From Cycas panzhihuaensis (lineage: Eukaryota; Cycadophyta): DNA of 64,000 nt. The notes beneath the pieces were generated by a model that searched no databases, was not told where the DNA came from, and worked only from the letters and a program-made list of their open reading frames with translations. Position 1 is the stretch's first letter. Each line of letters opens with the position of its first letter. The DNA lies in NCBI GenBank assembly GCA_023213395.1, contig CM041465.1, positions 133,369,741-133,433,740 on the forward strand. Reading direction: 5' to 3'. The position numbers and the translations under genes are program-made. Shown here piece after piece: positions 45,200-56,803 of this stretch.

Positions 45200-45660
45200 C
45201 CACCTAGTTACTAGCCTTATAAGGGGAATGATTAGGACTACTCAAGTTACCACTCTATACATGCTAATGGTCCTTATTAAATTCTATGGATATTAGATAT
45301 ACCCATTAGCTATTAGGTGTAATCAATGGTAAGCTAACATGTTTATATCTAAAACCTTAGAGTTTGGAGACTAGGCTAGACCTAGAGGGGATGAGTGTCT
45401 TAGATGTAAATGTATCCTTAGATGATGATTTATAATTTAGGCTATAAATATGGCACAAGTGTGTCAACGTTATTGGGGGGATAGTTAAGACTTCTGTAGC
45501 ACCCATATACCTTTAGGTATATTGGGTCCCCAAGCTACCACTTATGAGTAGGTACGTCATCGGATAGGATCATCTCAACTACTAAAGGTTATTTAAGAGT
45601 GGAGATACTTAGAGTTAGATCCTAGATTAGATCATCTTTCTAGGTAGATAGGACACATAT
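45200..45660 (+). other. leader block shared with the minus-strand copia
   Basis: Resembles the reverse complement of about 56960-57390: matching stretches include AGCCTTATAAGGGGAATGAT, TTAGGTGTAATCAATGGTA, GCTAGACCTAGAGGGGATGA and GGTATATTGGGTCCC. Both lie just upstream of gag. Confidence 0.65.
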
Positions 45661-45669
45661 CAAATATCA

Positions 45670-46780
45670 TGGCATTTTAGATGATTATAACTAATGCTAT
45701 TAAACTATTTGGTAGTGATAATTTTTTGGCTTGGAAGAAATAAGTCAAAAATATTTTGATAATTAACAAACTTAGCCTAATGTTTTTGGAAAAAATCCTA
45801 TGCTAATTCCTATTGAAGATCCTAATGATTATGATAACCTTATTCCTCCTTATCCTATTTCTATAATTTCCTTCTAAGAGTTTGTTGAAGTTGCCCTTTC
45901 TTTTTTACACTTATCCTATAAGGATAATATTGACCAAAATATTAAATTTTCCCCTACCTATGAAAACACATGGAATATCATATGTGCACCCTATGAGAGG
46001 AAGGATAGTACTAGGGTAGTGATGTTCAATGCTCAACTTTGCTCCATTTTCTTTACAAGATCTATAACAACTCATTTGTCCTAGATTAAGGTGATTAGGA
46101 ACTAGTTGATAGTGATGGGTTAACTGCTAAAGGACAATGACCTCATATCTTGCATTGTTAATGTTTTGCCACCTTGTCATAACTCCTTTATATCTAATCT
46201 ATCACATATAGATCGACTTGCTACCCTTGATTTTAATATATTTAAGGGTCTATTTCTCTAGGAAGAATATATTTTAAATCATTCAAGGAATCTAGGTGCT
46301 TCCTCTTCCACACCAGTATTTGTAACCTAACATAAAGGAAGACCATAATGTCCATAGTTGATACATGAATTTAGTTTAATAAATTTGAATAAATAGCCTT
46401 AGTAATAGCCTAATCAGTAGCTTTATTAGCCATGTCAACCTTGACCATCTTATAATCCTTAGATTATTTGTCACTATTATGGCAAACCTAGACATATAAC
46501 ACTTGACTACAGGAAAAGGAGAGTTAACCTTTAGTAATAATAGTTTTAAAATTACCCTACTATATAGGGTAATCAAACTTGTGGATGTAGAAATTATTAG
46601 GGACCATAAAGACAAAATCAATGAAATTATTAGGGACTAAGGAGATAAAATCAAAATGCTCCTTAGAGGAATCAACAAAATAGGAATCATAATTAGAGAC
46701 AGAATCAAGTAGGCCATATGACCAACTCTTAAAATCTTTTCTTTGCTACTTTATTATCTCATTATTTTGATATTTCCTAG
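45670..46780 (+). pseudogene. family B copia gag
   Basis: Begins near 45689 (ITNAIKLFGSDNFLAWKK), the LxGxNFxxWxx opening of copia gag. Later pieces are YENTWNIICAPYERK and STRVVMFNAQLCSIFF (about 45960-46050), typical of the UBN2-type gag domain. No zinc knuckle is clearly visible. Interrupted by stops. Confidence 0.6.
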
Positions 46781-48135
46781 TTGATTGGGCTATATATGAT
46801 AGGTTCAAAAGAACTACTTACTGATACAAGACTGATTTAGGATTAATCTATCACTTTTAAAGATGATGATACTTTAGAGGTTGCTAAGATTGGCAATGTT
46901 CTTATCTCACTAAAGAGTTTAGACACTCCTTATCATCTCAGTAATGTTTTCTATATACCTAACATGAAACAAAACTTACTTTTAGTTAGCTAGATAAATA
47001 AATAAAACTTTGATGTTTTGTTTAACCATCTTAAAAAATACCTAATTATAGATCTAAATGGCAACCTAATTACCTCAAGACAAAAAGATTAAGGACTCTA
47101 CAAGCTTGATGTTATAACTAGACCATTGATCCACTCACATGAATTTAATTCTTATAGCAATTCAACTTCAACTTCCAATTATTTTACTTTAACATTAAAT
47201 TCAGATGATTAATTTACTTCATAGGCATATATTTCTTCTATAATTCTAAAATACTAGTTATAGCATCAATGCCTAGGTCACTTAAATATGGGTAGCCTTC
47301 ATCTACTTTATAAATTGAATATCATATATAGCATATACAACATAAAGTAGATTAAGTATATTTATGAGGCCTGTATTATGGGCAAATATCATCAGGCTCC
47401 TTTTAAGTCAAATGAAGAGCTTGGCATGCCAAAAAACCTTTAGGCCTGGTATATTTGAACATCTATAGGCCCATGTCTTAAGCATCTTTCAAAGGCTATT
47501 GATATTTTATCATGTTTATTAGTGATTACCCTAAGAAAGTGTGGGTGTATTTCATGAAGTAGAAATTAGGAGGCTTTGAGAAATTTAAAGAATTTAAGTA
47601 TGGTATAGAAATTGAATCTAGAAGGCTACTAAAAATCCTTCATTATGATAATGGAAATGAATACACATCAAATGAGTTCACCTAATGATATAAAGATAAT
47701 GGCATCAAATGGTAATTTTTTGCCATATACACCCCTCAACAAAATAGAGTTGCTAAGAAAATAATTAGACCTTGGTCAGAAAAGACAAAGCCATGCCTAC
47801 CATCAAGAATTTAGGACTTCAATTCTAGGTTGAAGCCCTTCATACAATAACATATCTCACAAATAGATGTCTAACCAAGGTAATATTAAGCATTACTACC
47901 AAGGAGACCTGGTTAGTTCAAAAACCTATGGTTTCATATTTGCATACTTTTGGTTGTACACTATATATACTTATACCAAAAGAACAGAGAAAAAAATTGG
48001 GTGATACGAGCAAGAAATATATCTTTATTAGTTATCAACTTGGTTATAAATCATATAAATTATATGATCCCACCACCAACCAAATACATACATCTCAGGA
48101 TGTCATATTCTCAAAAAGGAACTAGGATTTAGATA
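46781..48135 (+). pseudogene. family B copia protease and integrase
   Basis: Protease tail: LISLKSLDTPYHLSNVFYIP and NMKQNLLLVS (46905-46990). GAG-pre-integrase: QCLGHLNMGSLHLLYKLNI (47268-47322). Integrase core pieces follow (47520-47760), including the YTPLN-like segment at 47740. The open stretch 47928-48125 is the classic copia post-core region (HTFGCTLYILIPKEQRKKLG, YIFISYQLGYKSYKLYDP, TSQDVIFSK). Several frameshifts. Confidence 0.7.
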
Positions 48136-49940
48136 TCACTTAGATTTCACTATTTGATAATTAGTCAGATATAGTACCAATTTCTCTTACTCCATAAAAT
48201 ATTCTTATAGAACACATAACTCCAACATTAGTATTTATCTACACCATCTACCTCTACTTCTACATCTACTCTTTTTAGTTCTTTAAAGGATATTCAAGAT
48301 GAGGCTACTTCAAGGTGGTTGTCTAAATGGTACATATAGATGATCTCTTCTGCCCCTTCACTACCATAGCAAGTAAAGAAATAAATGAAATATAGGTTAT
48401 TAACTAACGTTTCCTTAATGGTAGAAGTTTTATTAGCTCTTAAACCCTTTACTTTTAAGGAAGATATTGCAGATCTAGATTGGCAAGTAATAATGAATAA
48501 AGAAAAGGATTATATCTTACAAAATGATACTTAGGAGCTAATTAAGCTACCTAAAGGGAAGAGACCAATTTGTTATATATGGATTTATAAAATAGAATTT
48601 TATGTATATGTCTTTATTTAGTGGCATAAAGCCCATTTGGTTACCAAAGATTTTAAACAAGTTGAAAGTATTAATTATGATGACACATTTACACCAGTTG
48701 CTAACATGACCACTATTAGGCTTGTTTTAGCACTTACAACTCAATTCAATTAGCCTATATACTAGATTATGTAAAAATCACCTTCTTAAATGGTAACTTA
48801 TAGGAGGGAATCTACATAAATTAGCCTCTTAGCTTTGTTGTTCATAGAAAAGATTATGTAGTCTACAAATTGAAAATGGAATTATATGGTCTTAAGTAAT
48901 CACCTCACACTTAGTACATAAAGATTGATAGAATTTTTTTAGAAGCATGAACTCATTCACTCATCTTTAGATTCAAATATATATATCAGAATCTATAATG
49001 GTTTGATCACTCTAGTTGTACTTTATATTGATGAGTTATTGATAACTAGTAATGATAGAGTCAATTACACATCTCCAGAGAGAACTAAATAGTAGCTTTG
49101 AGATGATTGATCTTAGGTTGCTCTATTATTTTCCTGGCATGGAAGTTTGGTAGAAGCTAAGCCATATCTTCCTTTTACAATTAAAACATGCAAAGGAAAT
49201 TCTTTAAAAATATAGGATCGATGAATGTAGACCATTACTAACTCCTATAGAGATAGGTCTAAAATTGGATATTGATGAGCATGGAAAACATGTGGATCAA
49301 ACATTATATAGATAACTTATGAGAAAACTAATTTACCTCACTTATAGTTGACCAGACATTAATTATGCTATTGGGATATATTCTAGGTTCATGACACAAT
49401 CCAAAATTTTACATTAGAAAGTAGTAATAAGGATTCTGAAATATCTTTAGGGTACTTTTTAGTTTAGACTTAATTACTATCATGTGGAAAGTCTTTTATT
49501 AACAATTTATATAGATGTAGATTGGGATGGATGCAAATATAGCCATAGATCAACCTTAACCTACTATTTTGGCCTGAGTTCTACTTTAATTTCATGATCC
49601 TATAAAAAGTAGCTTAATATCACCCTATTTTCAACTAAATCGAAGTATAAAGTCAATATTAATGTAGCTATTAAGGCTATCTAGCTTAGAAGGATTCTTG
49701 AAGATCATGGAATTAGTCAAACATAAAATACATCATTATTTTGTGGTAATCAAAGTATTTTCAAATTAACCAAGAATCCTATATTCCATGCTAGAACTAA
49801 ACATATTGAAGTTCACCATCACTTCATTAAGGAACATGTACAAGATGGTGCAATAGATTTGATCTACAAATATACTAAAGATCATATTATAAATATCTTT
49901 ACAAAAGAACTCTCTTGTAATAAATTCAAAAGGTTTTAGC
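48136..49940 (+). pseudogene. family B copia reverse transcriptase and RNase H
   Basis: RT opens near 48520 (NDT.ELIKLPKGKRPICYIW), then LVTKDFKQVESINYDDTFTP with VANMTTIRLVLALTTQF (48640-48750). The catalytic box reads LYIDELL (49024-49044), so the second Asp of YVDD is Glu. RNase H ends with CGNQSIFKLTKNPIFHARTK, DLIYKYTKDHIINIFTKEL (49740-49915). Frames shift in the middle (48760-49000). Inactive. Confidence 0.75.
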
Positions 49941-49983
49941 TTGGCCTCAATATCAGAAGGTTTTAGCTTGGCCTCCATGAGGG
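49930..49983 (+). repeat. 27-bp direct repeat at the copia/gypsy junction
   Basis: AAGGTTTTAGCTTGGCCTC occurs at 49930 and again at 49957, at the very end of the copia coding region. Confidence 0.85.
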
Positions 49984-52224
49984 AAACCAAGAGATGAACC
50001 TTCTAGATACTCGACAATTACCTCGTCATTTTTAAAATGATCTAAATAAAAGAGGTTCATTAGAAGCAAGTTTCTAGGTAGAGAAGTAGATAAAGAGAGA
50101 GGCTTGAAAGATGAAAGGGGATCAACTAAAGAGTTTGGATAGGTGGGGATAAACTCAATGATTGAAGGGACATGAGAAAAGAAAACATACCTATTAACAA
50201 ACTCCCAAATTGAAGTAAAAGTTTGATTAAATTCTTGATGATTCACACTACACTCTTGATCAAACAAAGATATCAGGATGAGAGAGGATGGGGAATAATC
50301 GACGTGAGAATGGAGAGGAAAAGAAATAGTAAAGGTTGAATTGACTTCCTATATTCTAGTGGAGGTACTATGATTATTTTGACCTTTATTGAGTGAACCC
50401 ATATCTTCACCTTTTGACTCTAAGTTTAGATGATGATGTAACAACATCTTCTTTTTATGTTTGTTCAACCATGTAAAAAATAAAGATAATCAAAAGAAAG
50501 ATAGGGAAGCATCAATACATAAATAATATATAATTAAAGTTGAAGAAGCACTCACTAAAGGATTAATAATAGGGGGAACCATTGTATTTGTCCCTGAGGG
50601 TAAGCACAAAACCTATGAAATAAACATGAATAGGAGGAAATGAATTTGCATCAATAAGTCTACCCATAGGTGGTCCTTGATGAGATACGATAGAATGAGA
50701 TGTTATTTCTTCATTAAAACTAGAAGAGAAAACTAAAAATTGATTAGTCGAGTCCAAGGTAGAAGGAATGGATGAGGAACTGATGATAAGGGGACAATCT
50801 CAACCAAATCCATGTGCTTTATTTCTAGATGAGTAAAAGGATCTTTGATGGAAAAGTATTAACCTAAACTGAATGATTGAAGGAAGTACTTTGAAGAATT
50901 AGAGGACTCACTAGGTTCCAAAAAATTCTTAATGAAAGGAACTGACTGTTTAATGGGTTTTGGCTTTTACTTGATAATTTTTAATTGTCCTTCATGGATG
51001 AACCTAAATTCACTAAAGAGGGAGGAATAAACTATTGACATTTGGGTAATCCCTATTCTACCCGAAAGAATGTTATATTCTAAGTTAATGTCAATAATAG
51101 TGAGTTCAGTAAAAATTATCTTTTCTTACAATGTGAGAGGAAGAGTGACTTGTCCTAAGGGTATTTTCTAATTCTTATCATACCCCTAGCAAATCCACTC
51201 ACATGGATAAAAAACAAAAGCCTCCAAATCCTTAACAAGACAAAGAGGAATTATATTGATAGATGATCCCTCATTAATAATAACTTACTTAATATTAATA
51301 TCATCGTTTACAATCTTGATGTAAAATGAGAGTATATCATTCAGTGTATACGTAGAATGACTAGACAAGGTAGATAGATCTAAAGAAAGGGTAGAGGTAG
51401 GTGAAGAAACTATTGCAAAAACTCCCAATATATCAAATAAGAGTTGATATTATTCAAGGTAATACTTCAATAAAAAGATAATTAATATACCTACTAGAAT
51501 GGTATTTAACTCCTCAACTAAAGAGAATGATTCATCTTTTATGTTAGAGGGAATGGACCTAAACCTAATGGGATAGAGGGGTACTAAAGATAAAGAGTCA
51601 GGATTCCTTACCATCAAATCATCAAGTGATTTAGATGGACCTACACTCTTTATGGTCTCCACCATGTTTATCATTCTCTTGGTATCACCACCTTTAGGAG
51701 GTGGGTGTGATTGATTGTTATTTCTTTTTGTTGAAGGATTTGAGGGAGCAATAGTCTTCTTTGATGGATTAGAGCTTAGAGGTGTGCCTTCATTACCTTG
51801 CCCCTTCTTTTCGTTACCTTTATCATCTTTACTCATTTTCTTATTATGTTGAGGCAATGGATCCTTATGGATCATTTGGTCTTAAAATGACTTAGAATAG
51901 CAGTTTGGTTAGATATTTATATTTTGAGTTATGTTTTGAATGGTATGACACTCACTTCTATCATGTGCATCAGTTTGATGGTATGGGCACCATTTTGTCT
52001 TTCTAAAGGGAGGAGGAGGTTGAGGAAGAGATTGTTTCTTCCTTCCTTCAGTAAGATGAATAACTTTGGTTTCTTATGAAGGCTAGCTCTGAGAAGGAGC
52101 ATCAACATATAATTTTGTATTGATTATGCATTCTAATGATCTAATAGAAGAGGTCAAATAATCATAAGTAAGGTCAAGATGGGAAGCCTTTATGGTTTAA
52201 ATTGTTTCTTTAGAAGGCATAAGT
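49984..52224 (-). pseudogene. Tat-like Ty3/gypsy gag-protease fragment
   Basis: Minus strand from the right: PPPPFRKTKWCPYHQTDAHD with RSEC (about 52025-51955), the zinc-knuckle-like C..H....H....C of Tat gag; a basic Ser/Pro/Asn-rich stretch (51875-51660); then the protease INEGSSINIIPLCLVKDLEA with FYPCEW (about 51290-51195), in which the usual active-site Asp has become Asn-Glu. The remainder to 49984 (50757-50563, 50267-49953) would be the protease-RT linker. RT is not present. The right side is cut by the copia LTR at 52225. Confidence 0.7.
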
Positions 52225-52580
52225 TGAAGGATGAGGTGTAAAGTGGGACATTCATATTGGTGAGTGCATGATTACTCTTTAGATTAAAATTCCTGATCGA
52301 ACCAAAGGCGGTGTTAAAAAACACTAGGTAGGTATTCCCACCCCTTTTATAGAAGATTTTGGGGAGGTAGCAAGCACCTCAACCTAACCTACACACAATT
52401 TCAAATTAGTATTAAAAAATAAAAATAATAAATATACATGTACCTTAATAGAAGTGTATTGGCATATGGGTAGTTCCTGACAACTGTTATGTGGCCCAAG
52501 GTGCCCTAGGGAGCCCCAAAGGTGGCTTTGAGGGGCCTTAGGTACACATCTACAAATACAAATTGGGTATTATCCAAACA
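52225..52580 (-). repeat. 3' LTR of family D copia
   Basis: 356 bp, TGAAGGATGAGG to ATCCAAACA on the plus strand. Matches 63674-64000 closely, including TAGAAGATTTTGGGGAGG and GTTATGTGGCCCAAGG. Confidence 0.9.
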
Positions 52581-52592
52581 TTCTCCCTTATA
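52581..52592 (-). promoter_or_regulatory. polypurine tract of family D copia
   Basis: The minus strand reads TAAGGGAGAA directly before the LTR start TGTTTGG. Confidence 0.75.
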
Positions 52593-52609
52593 ATGCCCAT
52601 TATAAACAA

Positions 52610-54110
52610 CTCCCAGACTGTCTCTAAATTTCTAAAATTTAACTTTGCCCAATGCCTTTATGAAGATATTTGTTATTTGGTCTTTGGTGCTATAATAGAC
52701 CAATTTAATTTCTTCTACATATACTAGTTCTTGAATGAAGTGATGTTGAGTCTTAATGTATTTTATTCTACCACGAAAAACTGGATTCTTTACCATCTAA
52801 ATAGTGCTCTGATTATCATACCAATTTTGGTGAGACCTTTCTGTTTTAGCTAGAAATCTTGTAGTAGTCTTCTCAACTAAACTGATTCACATACACCTGC
52901 AACTACTACTTTGTACTTTGCCTCAGCTGTAGATAAGGAAACTATGTTCTACTTCTTTATACTCCATGCTATAGCTACTAATCCCATACTAAACATATAA
53001 CCTGTTATTGATTTTCTGTCATCAATGTTTCCTGCCTAATCTGAGTCTGTATAACCAATAAATTAAAATTTTGGAGAAGCTTTGTAGTATAACCTATATT
53101 CTGGAGTTCTGTTAAGATATCAAAGAATTTTTTTAGCCGCTTTCCAATGGGTGGTCTTTGGATCTTACATAAACCTAGACACAACACTAACTGAGTGTGT
53201 TATATCAGGTCAAGTGGATGTCAAATATATTAAGTTACCAATAAGTTATTTGTAAAGTATACAGTCAACTAATGTAGAATCATCTAGCTTAGAGAGCTTG
53301 ATTCTAATTTTTGCTGGAGTTGCCAATGGTTTACAATCAGTCATCTTAAACTTTTGTAATAAATCCAAAGTATATTTCCGTTGGGAAATGAAAATGCCCT
53401 TCTTGTCTTGCCATACTTCTAAACCTAGGTAGTAATGCATTAGCTCGAAATCTGTCATCTCAAATTCTTTACACATGGCATCCTTAAATTATTGCAATAA
53501 GCAAGAGTTGTTTCCAATGTACACAAGGTCATCCACATAAAGTCCTACTATTAGGATTAAATCTCCCTTGATTTGAATGTATAGATTAGGACCTTCTTGA
53601 GACCTTTCAAAACCTTGATCTCTGAAGTATTTATCTATGTAGGAATACTAAGCCCTAGGTGCTTGGTTTAAACTATAGAGTGCCTTTTTTAGTTTATACA
53701 CTTTGTTTTCTACCCCACTAACTTTAAAACTAAGGGTTTAAGTGACATAAATATCCTCTTTAATATATCCATTAAGGAAGGCACTTTTAACATCCATCTG
53801 GTAGACTTTCCAACCCATTTGGGCAACTAGGCCCATCATCATTCTAATCATTTCCATCTGAGCAATAGGCTTAAAGTTTTAGTATAGCCAATGCCTTATT
53901 TTTGGGCATAACCCTTAGCACCTAATCTAGCCTTATATTTGTCAATAGATCCATTTAAATGAAACTTAGCTTTGTAGATCCATTTGGTGCCAATGGCCTT
54001 TATCTTTGGAGGTAAATTGACTAACTCCCAAGTGTCATTTTTAATAATAGACTAGTATTCATCTTCCATTGCTTTTCATCAACATGCATGTTTATTAGTC
54101 TCATCAAAAG
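52610..54110 (-). pseudogene. family D reverse transcriptase and RNase H
   Basis: RT from about 54085 (MEDEY.SIIKNDTWELVNLPPK, then GTKWIYKAKFHLNGSIDKYK) to the catalytic box LILIVGLYVDDLVYIGNN (about 53559-53506, YVDD intact) and the open stretch 53476-53246 (FELMHYYLGLEVWQDKKGIF, then KMTDCKPLATPA). The RNase H domain (53200-52610) is degraded, with pieces such as QSTK-like and SEHYLDGKESSF. At least three frame changes. Confidence 0.82.
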
Positions 54111-55433
54111 TTTAAGGCTCATGAGTTTTTAATACTTTACTTATAAGGGAAAAATTAACCCTATGTGAGCATGTGGACCTACGATTATTATCCAATATGT
54201 TACCTAAGTCATGATTCTGATGAACCCATTTTGGTAGATTTTGTGGTGGAGGTTGAGAGGAAGTTCCCTCCCCACTAGGTTCATTGATGACTCTTATAGA
54301 GTCAAATATAGTAGGCACATATTTAGATTTGGATGATGCATCAAACTTGATTGTAACTTCCTTCTTCTTTTCTTGAATGTGTTGATAATAAGCATCCTCT
54401 TGGGATTTAATATCTCTTCTTAACATGACCCTTTTAGATTTAGGGTCATAAACTTTATATGATTTGGATGTTTCACTATAACCAAGAAATATACATTTGA
54501 TGTTATGATCATCTAACTTAGGTCTTTGTTGATTTAGAATGTGAGTATAGGCTAGGCATCTAAAGACTCTAAGGTGATATATAATTGGTTTATAACCGAT
54601 CTAAGCTTCTTCAGGAGTTTTCCACCTAAGGAATTTGGTGGAGCACTTATTCAGTAAATATACAATTATATGTACTACTTTATCTTAAAATTCATATCCC
54701 AAATTCTTGTCCTTTAACATACACCTAGCCATTTCGACTATTGTGCAGTTTTTTCTCTCTGCTACATTATTTTGCTATGGGGCATAGGGACTAACAAGAT
54801 GTCTTCTAATGCCATGGTAAATGCAATAATCCTTAAATGTATTGGAGATAAATTCTCCCCTATTATATGAGCATAGGTATAATAGCTTGTATCCACTTTG
54901 TCACTCCATAAAGGTTTTGAAGTCAACAAAGTGTTGAAAGGTATCTGATTTGTATTTGAGGAAGAATACCCATTTCTTCCTTGTGAAATCATCTATGAAT
55001 GTGATGAAGTATCTAGTACTTACTAATGAGAGAATGTTTATAGGACCACAAATATCCATATATACCAATTGAAGTGGACCTGATACTCAATGACTGAAGT
55101 CTAAAAAACTTTCCCTATGATGTTTACCAAGAAGGCATCCTTTATATAGATTTTTATTCACTGCAATATGTGGTAATTCATTTACCATATCCATTCGCTT
55201 CATTAGGGCCAAACTATTATAATTAAGATGACCAAATCTTCTATGCTATAATTTGCTATCCAATTTAGCTGTAGTTCTTAGGGTATAGGTATCTAAAGGA
55301 GTAAGAATAATTTTGAATAATTGATCCTTAGTCATCTTCCCTTTTGTTACTATAGCTTTATTTCTCCTTTTATCTTTGATTACACACTTGACATTGTCAA
55401 ATATAACTTTGTAATCTTATCCTATCATCTGCC
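54111..55433 (-). pseudogene. family D integrase
   Basis: GAG-pre-integrase HRRFGHLNYNSLALMKRMDM (about 55240-55185), then the core: STRYFITFIDDFTRKKWVFF (about 55020-54965), LLYLCSYNRGEF (where LRSDNGGEF is usual; the Asp is gone), SPYAPQQNNVAERKN (about 54790-54745) with VEMARCMLKDKN. The C-terminal region has VFRCLAYTHILNQQRPKLDD and FLGYSETSKSYKVYDPKSKR (54560-54440). The linker 54426-54112 is open and contains a poly-charged KKKEVTIKFD stretch. Confidence 0.82.
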
Positions 55434-55860
55434 CTATAGATAATAAATTTTCTTTAAAATTAGGATATACAAGACATCATCAAGATGTCTATATTCTCCT
55501 ATATCCATCATGAGGGCTATATTACCTTTATCAATTGATTCATGGGAGGTATCATCTCCAATCATTATGGATCTCTTCCTGTTTTTATCTAATGTTTGAA
55601 ATAGGTGTTCCTTATGGGTCATATGGGTTGAACACCCCAATTTAATATACCAACTATCATCCTCTTCTTCTTTGGCAGTGAAGCTGGATAAAAATAATCT
55701 ATTATTATCCCTTAATTCTATTATGTTATGGGCACTTCCTTTAATGGGCGGTCCATGTTTGGAAAAGTACTTATCTTCTATATGACCACTCCTATGGCAA
55801 TAGGAACAATATAAAGGATCTCTCCTTCCATAGCTCAAACTTCTACTCCATCAGTGAGAT
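55434..55860 (-). pseudogene. family D zinc knuckle and protease
   Basis: Open from 55838 to 55434. Begins with the knuckle CSYCHRSGHIEDKY (last Cys is Tyr) and runs into the protease: WYIKLGCSTHMTH (where W.lDSGAS.HM is usual, so the catalytic Asp is Lys), MIGDDTSHESIDKGNIALMM, DDVLYILILKKIYYL. The missing catalytic residue means an inactive protease even without the stops elsewhere. Confidence 0.8.
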
Positions 55861-56803
55861 CTATCAACATTAGAGGGTCTCCCCCTTTTCTCATAGTGTA
55901 GGGGAGGATTTTCTCTCTTTATCTATTATCATAATAATCCTGATTCAACTTTGATGATTGAACATTACCTTAACAATTTGGATAACATGTATCCCATTCA
56001 AAATATTTTCTTTGGTTTGGGTACTTAAGAGAGTTCTCATTTTGTTAATGTCCTCCTTCCCTCCTTTGATGTGGGGCTTGGTACTTAAGAGGGTCTTGTC
56101 TAACATCCCTTCTAGGATTTCTGTCCCTTCTCTTGAGAGGTGATTCCCTAGATCTTAAAGTTCCTACTTGAGAGTTTGACTGAATTCTAGCCTTAGTGGC
56201 AAAGGCATGCTCAAGTGAATCATTAGCATTTTGTTGTTCTTCGATTGAAATAAGCATAGCACTTAGTTGTTCTACCTTTAATGCACTTAGGTCCTTTAAC
56301 ACACCTATGCTTATAGCAACCATTTCAAATATTCTAATGGTACCAACACATCTTAAGATTCATCCAACCACCCTTTATTCTATTAAAGTATCCCTAAGAG
56401 ACCTCATTTGGTTGACTATATCCTGTGCCTTGGTCATAAACTTGGTTACTGATTCTATGGGCATTATACATAAGTTCTCAAACTTGCTTCTAATATTTTA
56501 GAATTTGGAGGAGACAGATCCTTCATAGATCAACTTAAATGTGTCCCATACTTTTTTTGATTTGGTGGATTTGCTAACACGAGGGAAAACATGGTATTCT
56601 AATGTACAAAATATGAGTATTAGAGCCTCATTGTCCTTTTTGATATTTTCTTTATAAGTGGATTTTTCTACATCAGTTGTATTCTAACCTAACTCATTAT
56701 ACCCTATTTTCACAATCTCCCATGTCTCATTAGCTATGAGCATGGGTCTCATCCTCCTACTCCAATTCAAGAAGTTATTTCCATCGAATTTAGGAATAAT
56801 CAT
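55861..56803 (-). pseudogene. family D gag
   Basis: Start ATG 56803, opening MIIPKFDGNNFLNWSRRMRP, the classic copia gag start (FDG.NF..W). It continues with ETWEIVKIGYNEL. An open stretch 56323-56045 includes MVAISIGVLKDLSALKVEQL, EEQQNANDSLEHAFATKARI and an Arg-rich segment (LKRRDRNPRRDVR) before the knuckle. Frameshifts near 55950-56050. Confidence 0.82.

Larger units (their letters stand above)
45200..49976 (+). mobile_element. decayed Ty1/copia element (family B)
   Basis: Leader block, gag, protease, integrase, RT and RNase H in copia order on the plus strand. No LTR is identified at the 3' side: after RNase H the sequence passes into Tat-like gypsy sequence on the other strand near 49977. 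The LTR and PBS at 43440-43761 could be its 5' end, but 1.4 kb of unassigned sequence intervenes. The leader block is related to that of the minus-strand copia at 52225-64000. Confidence 0.7.
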
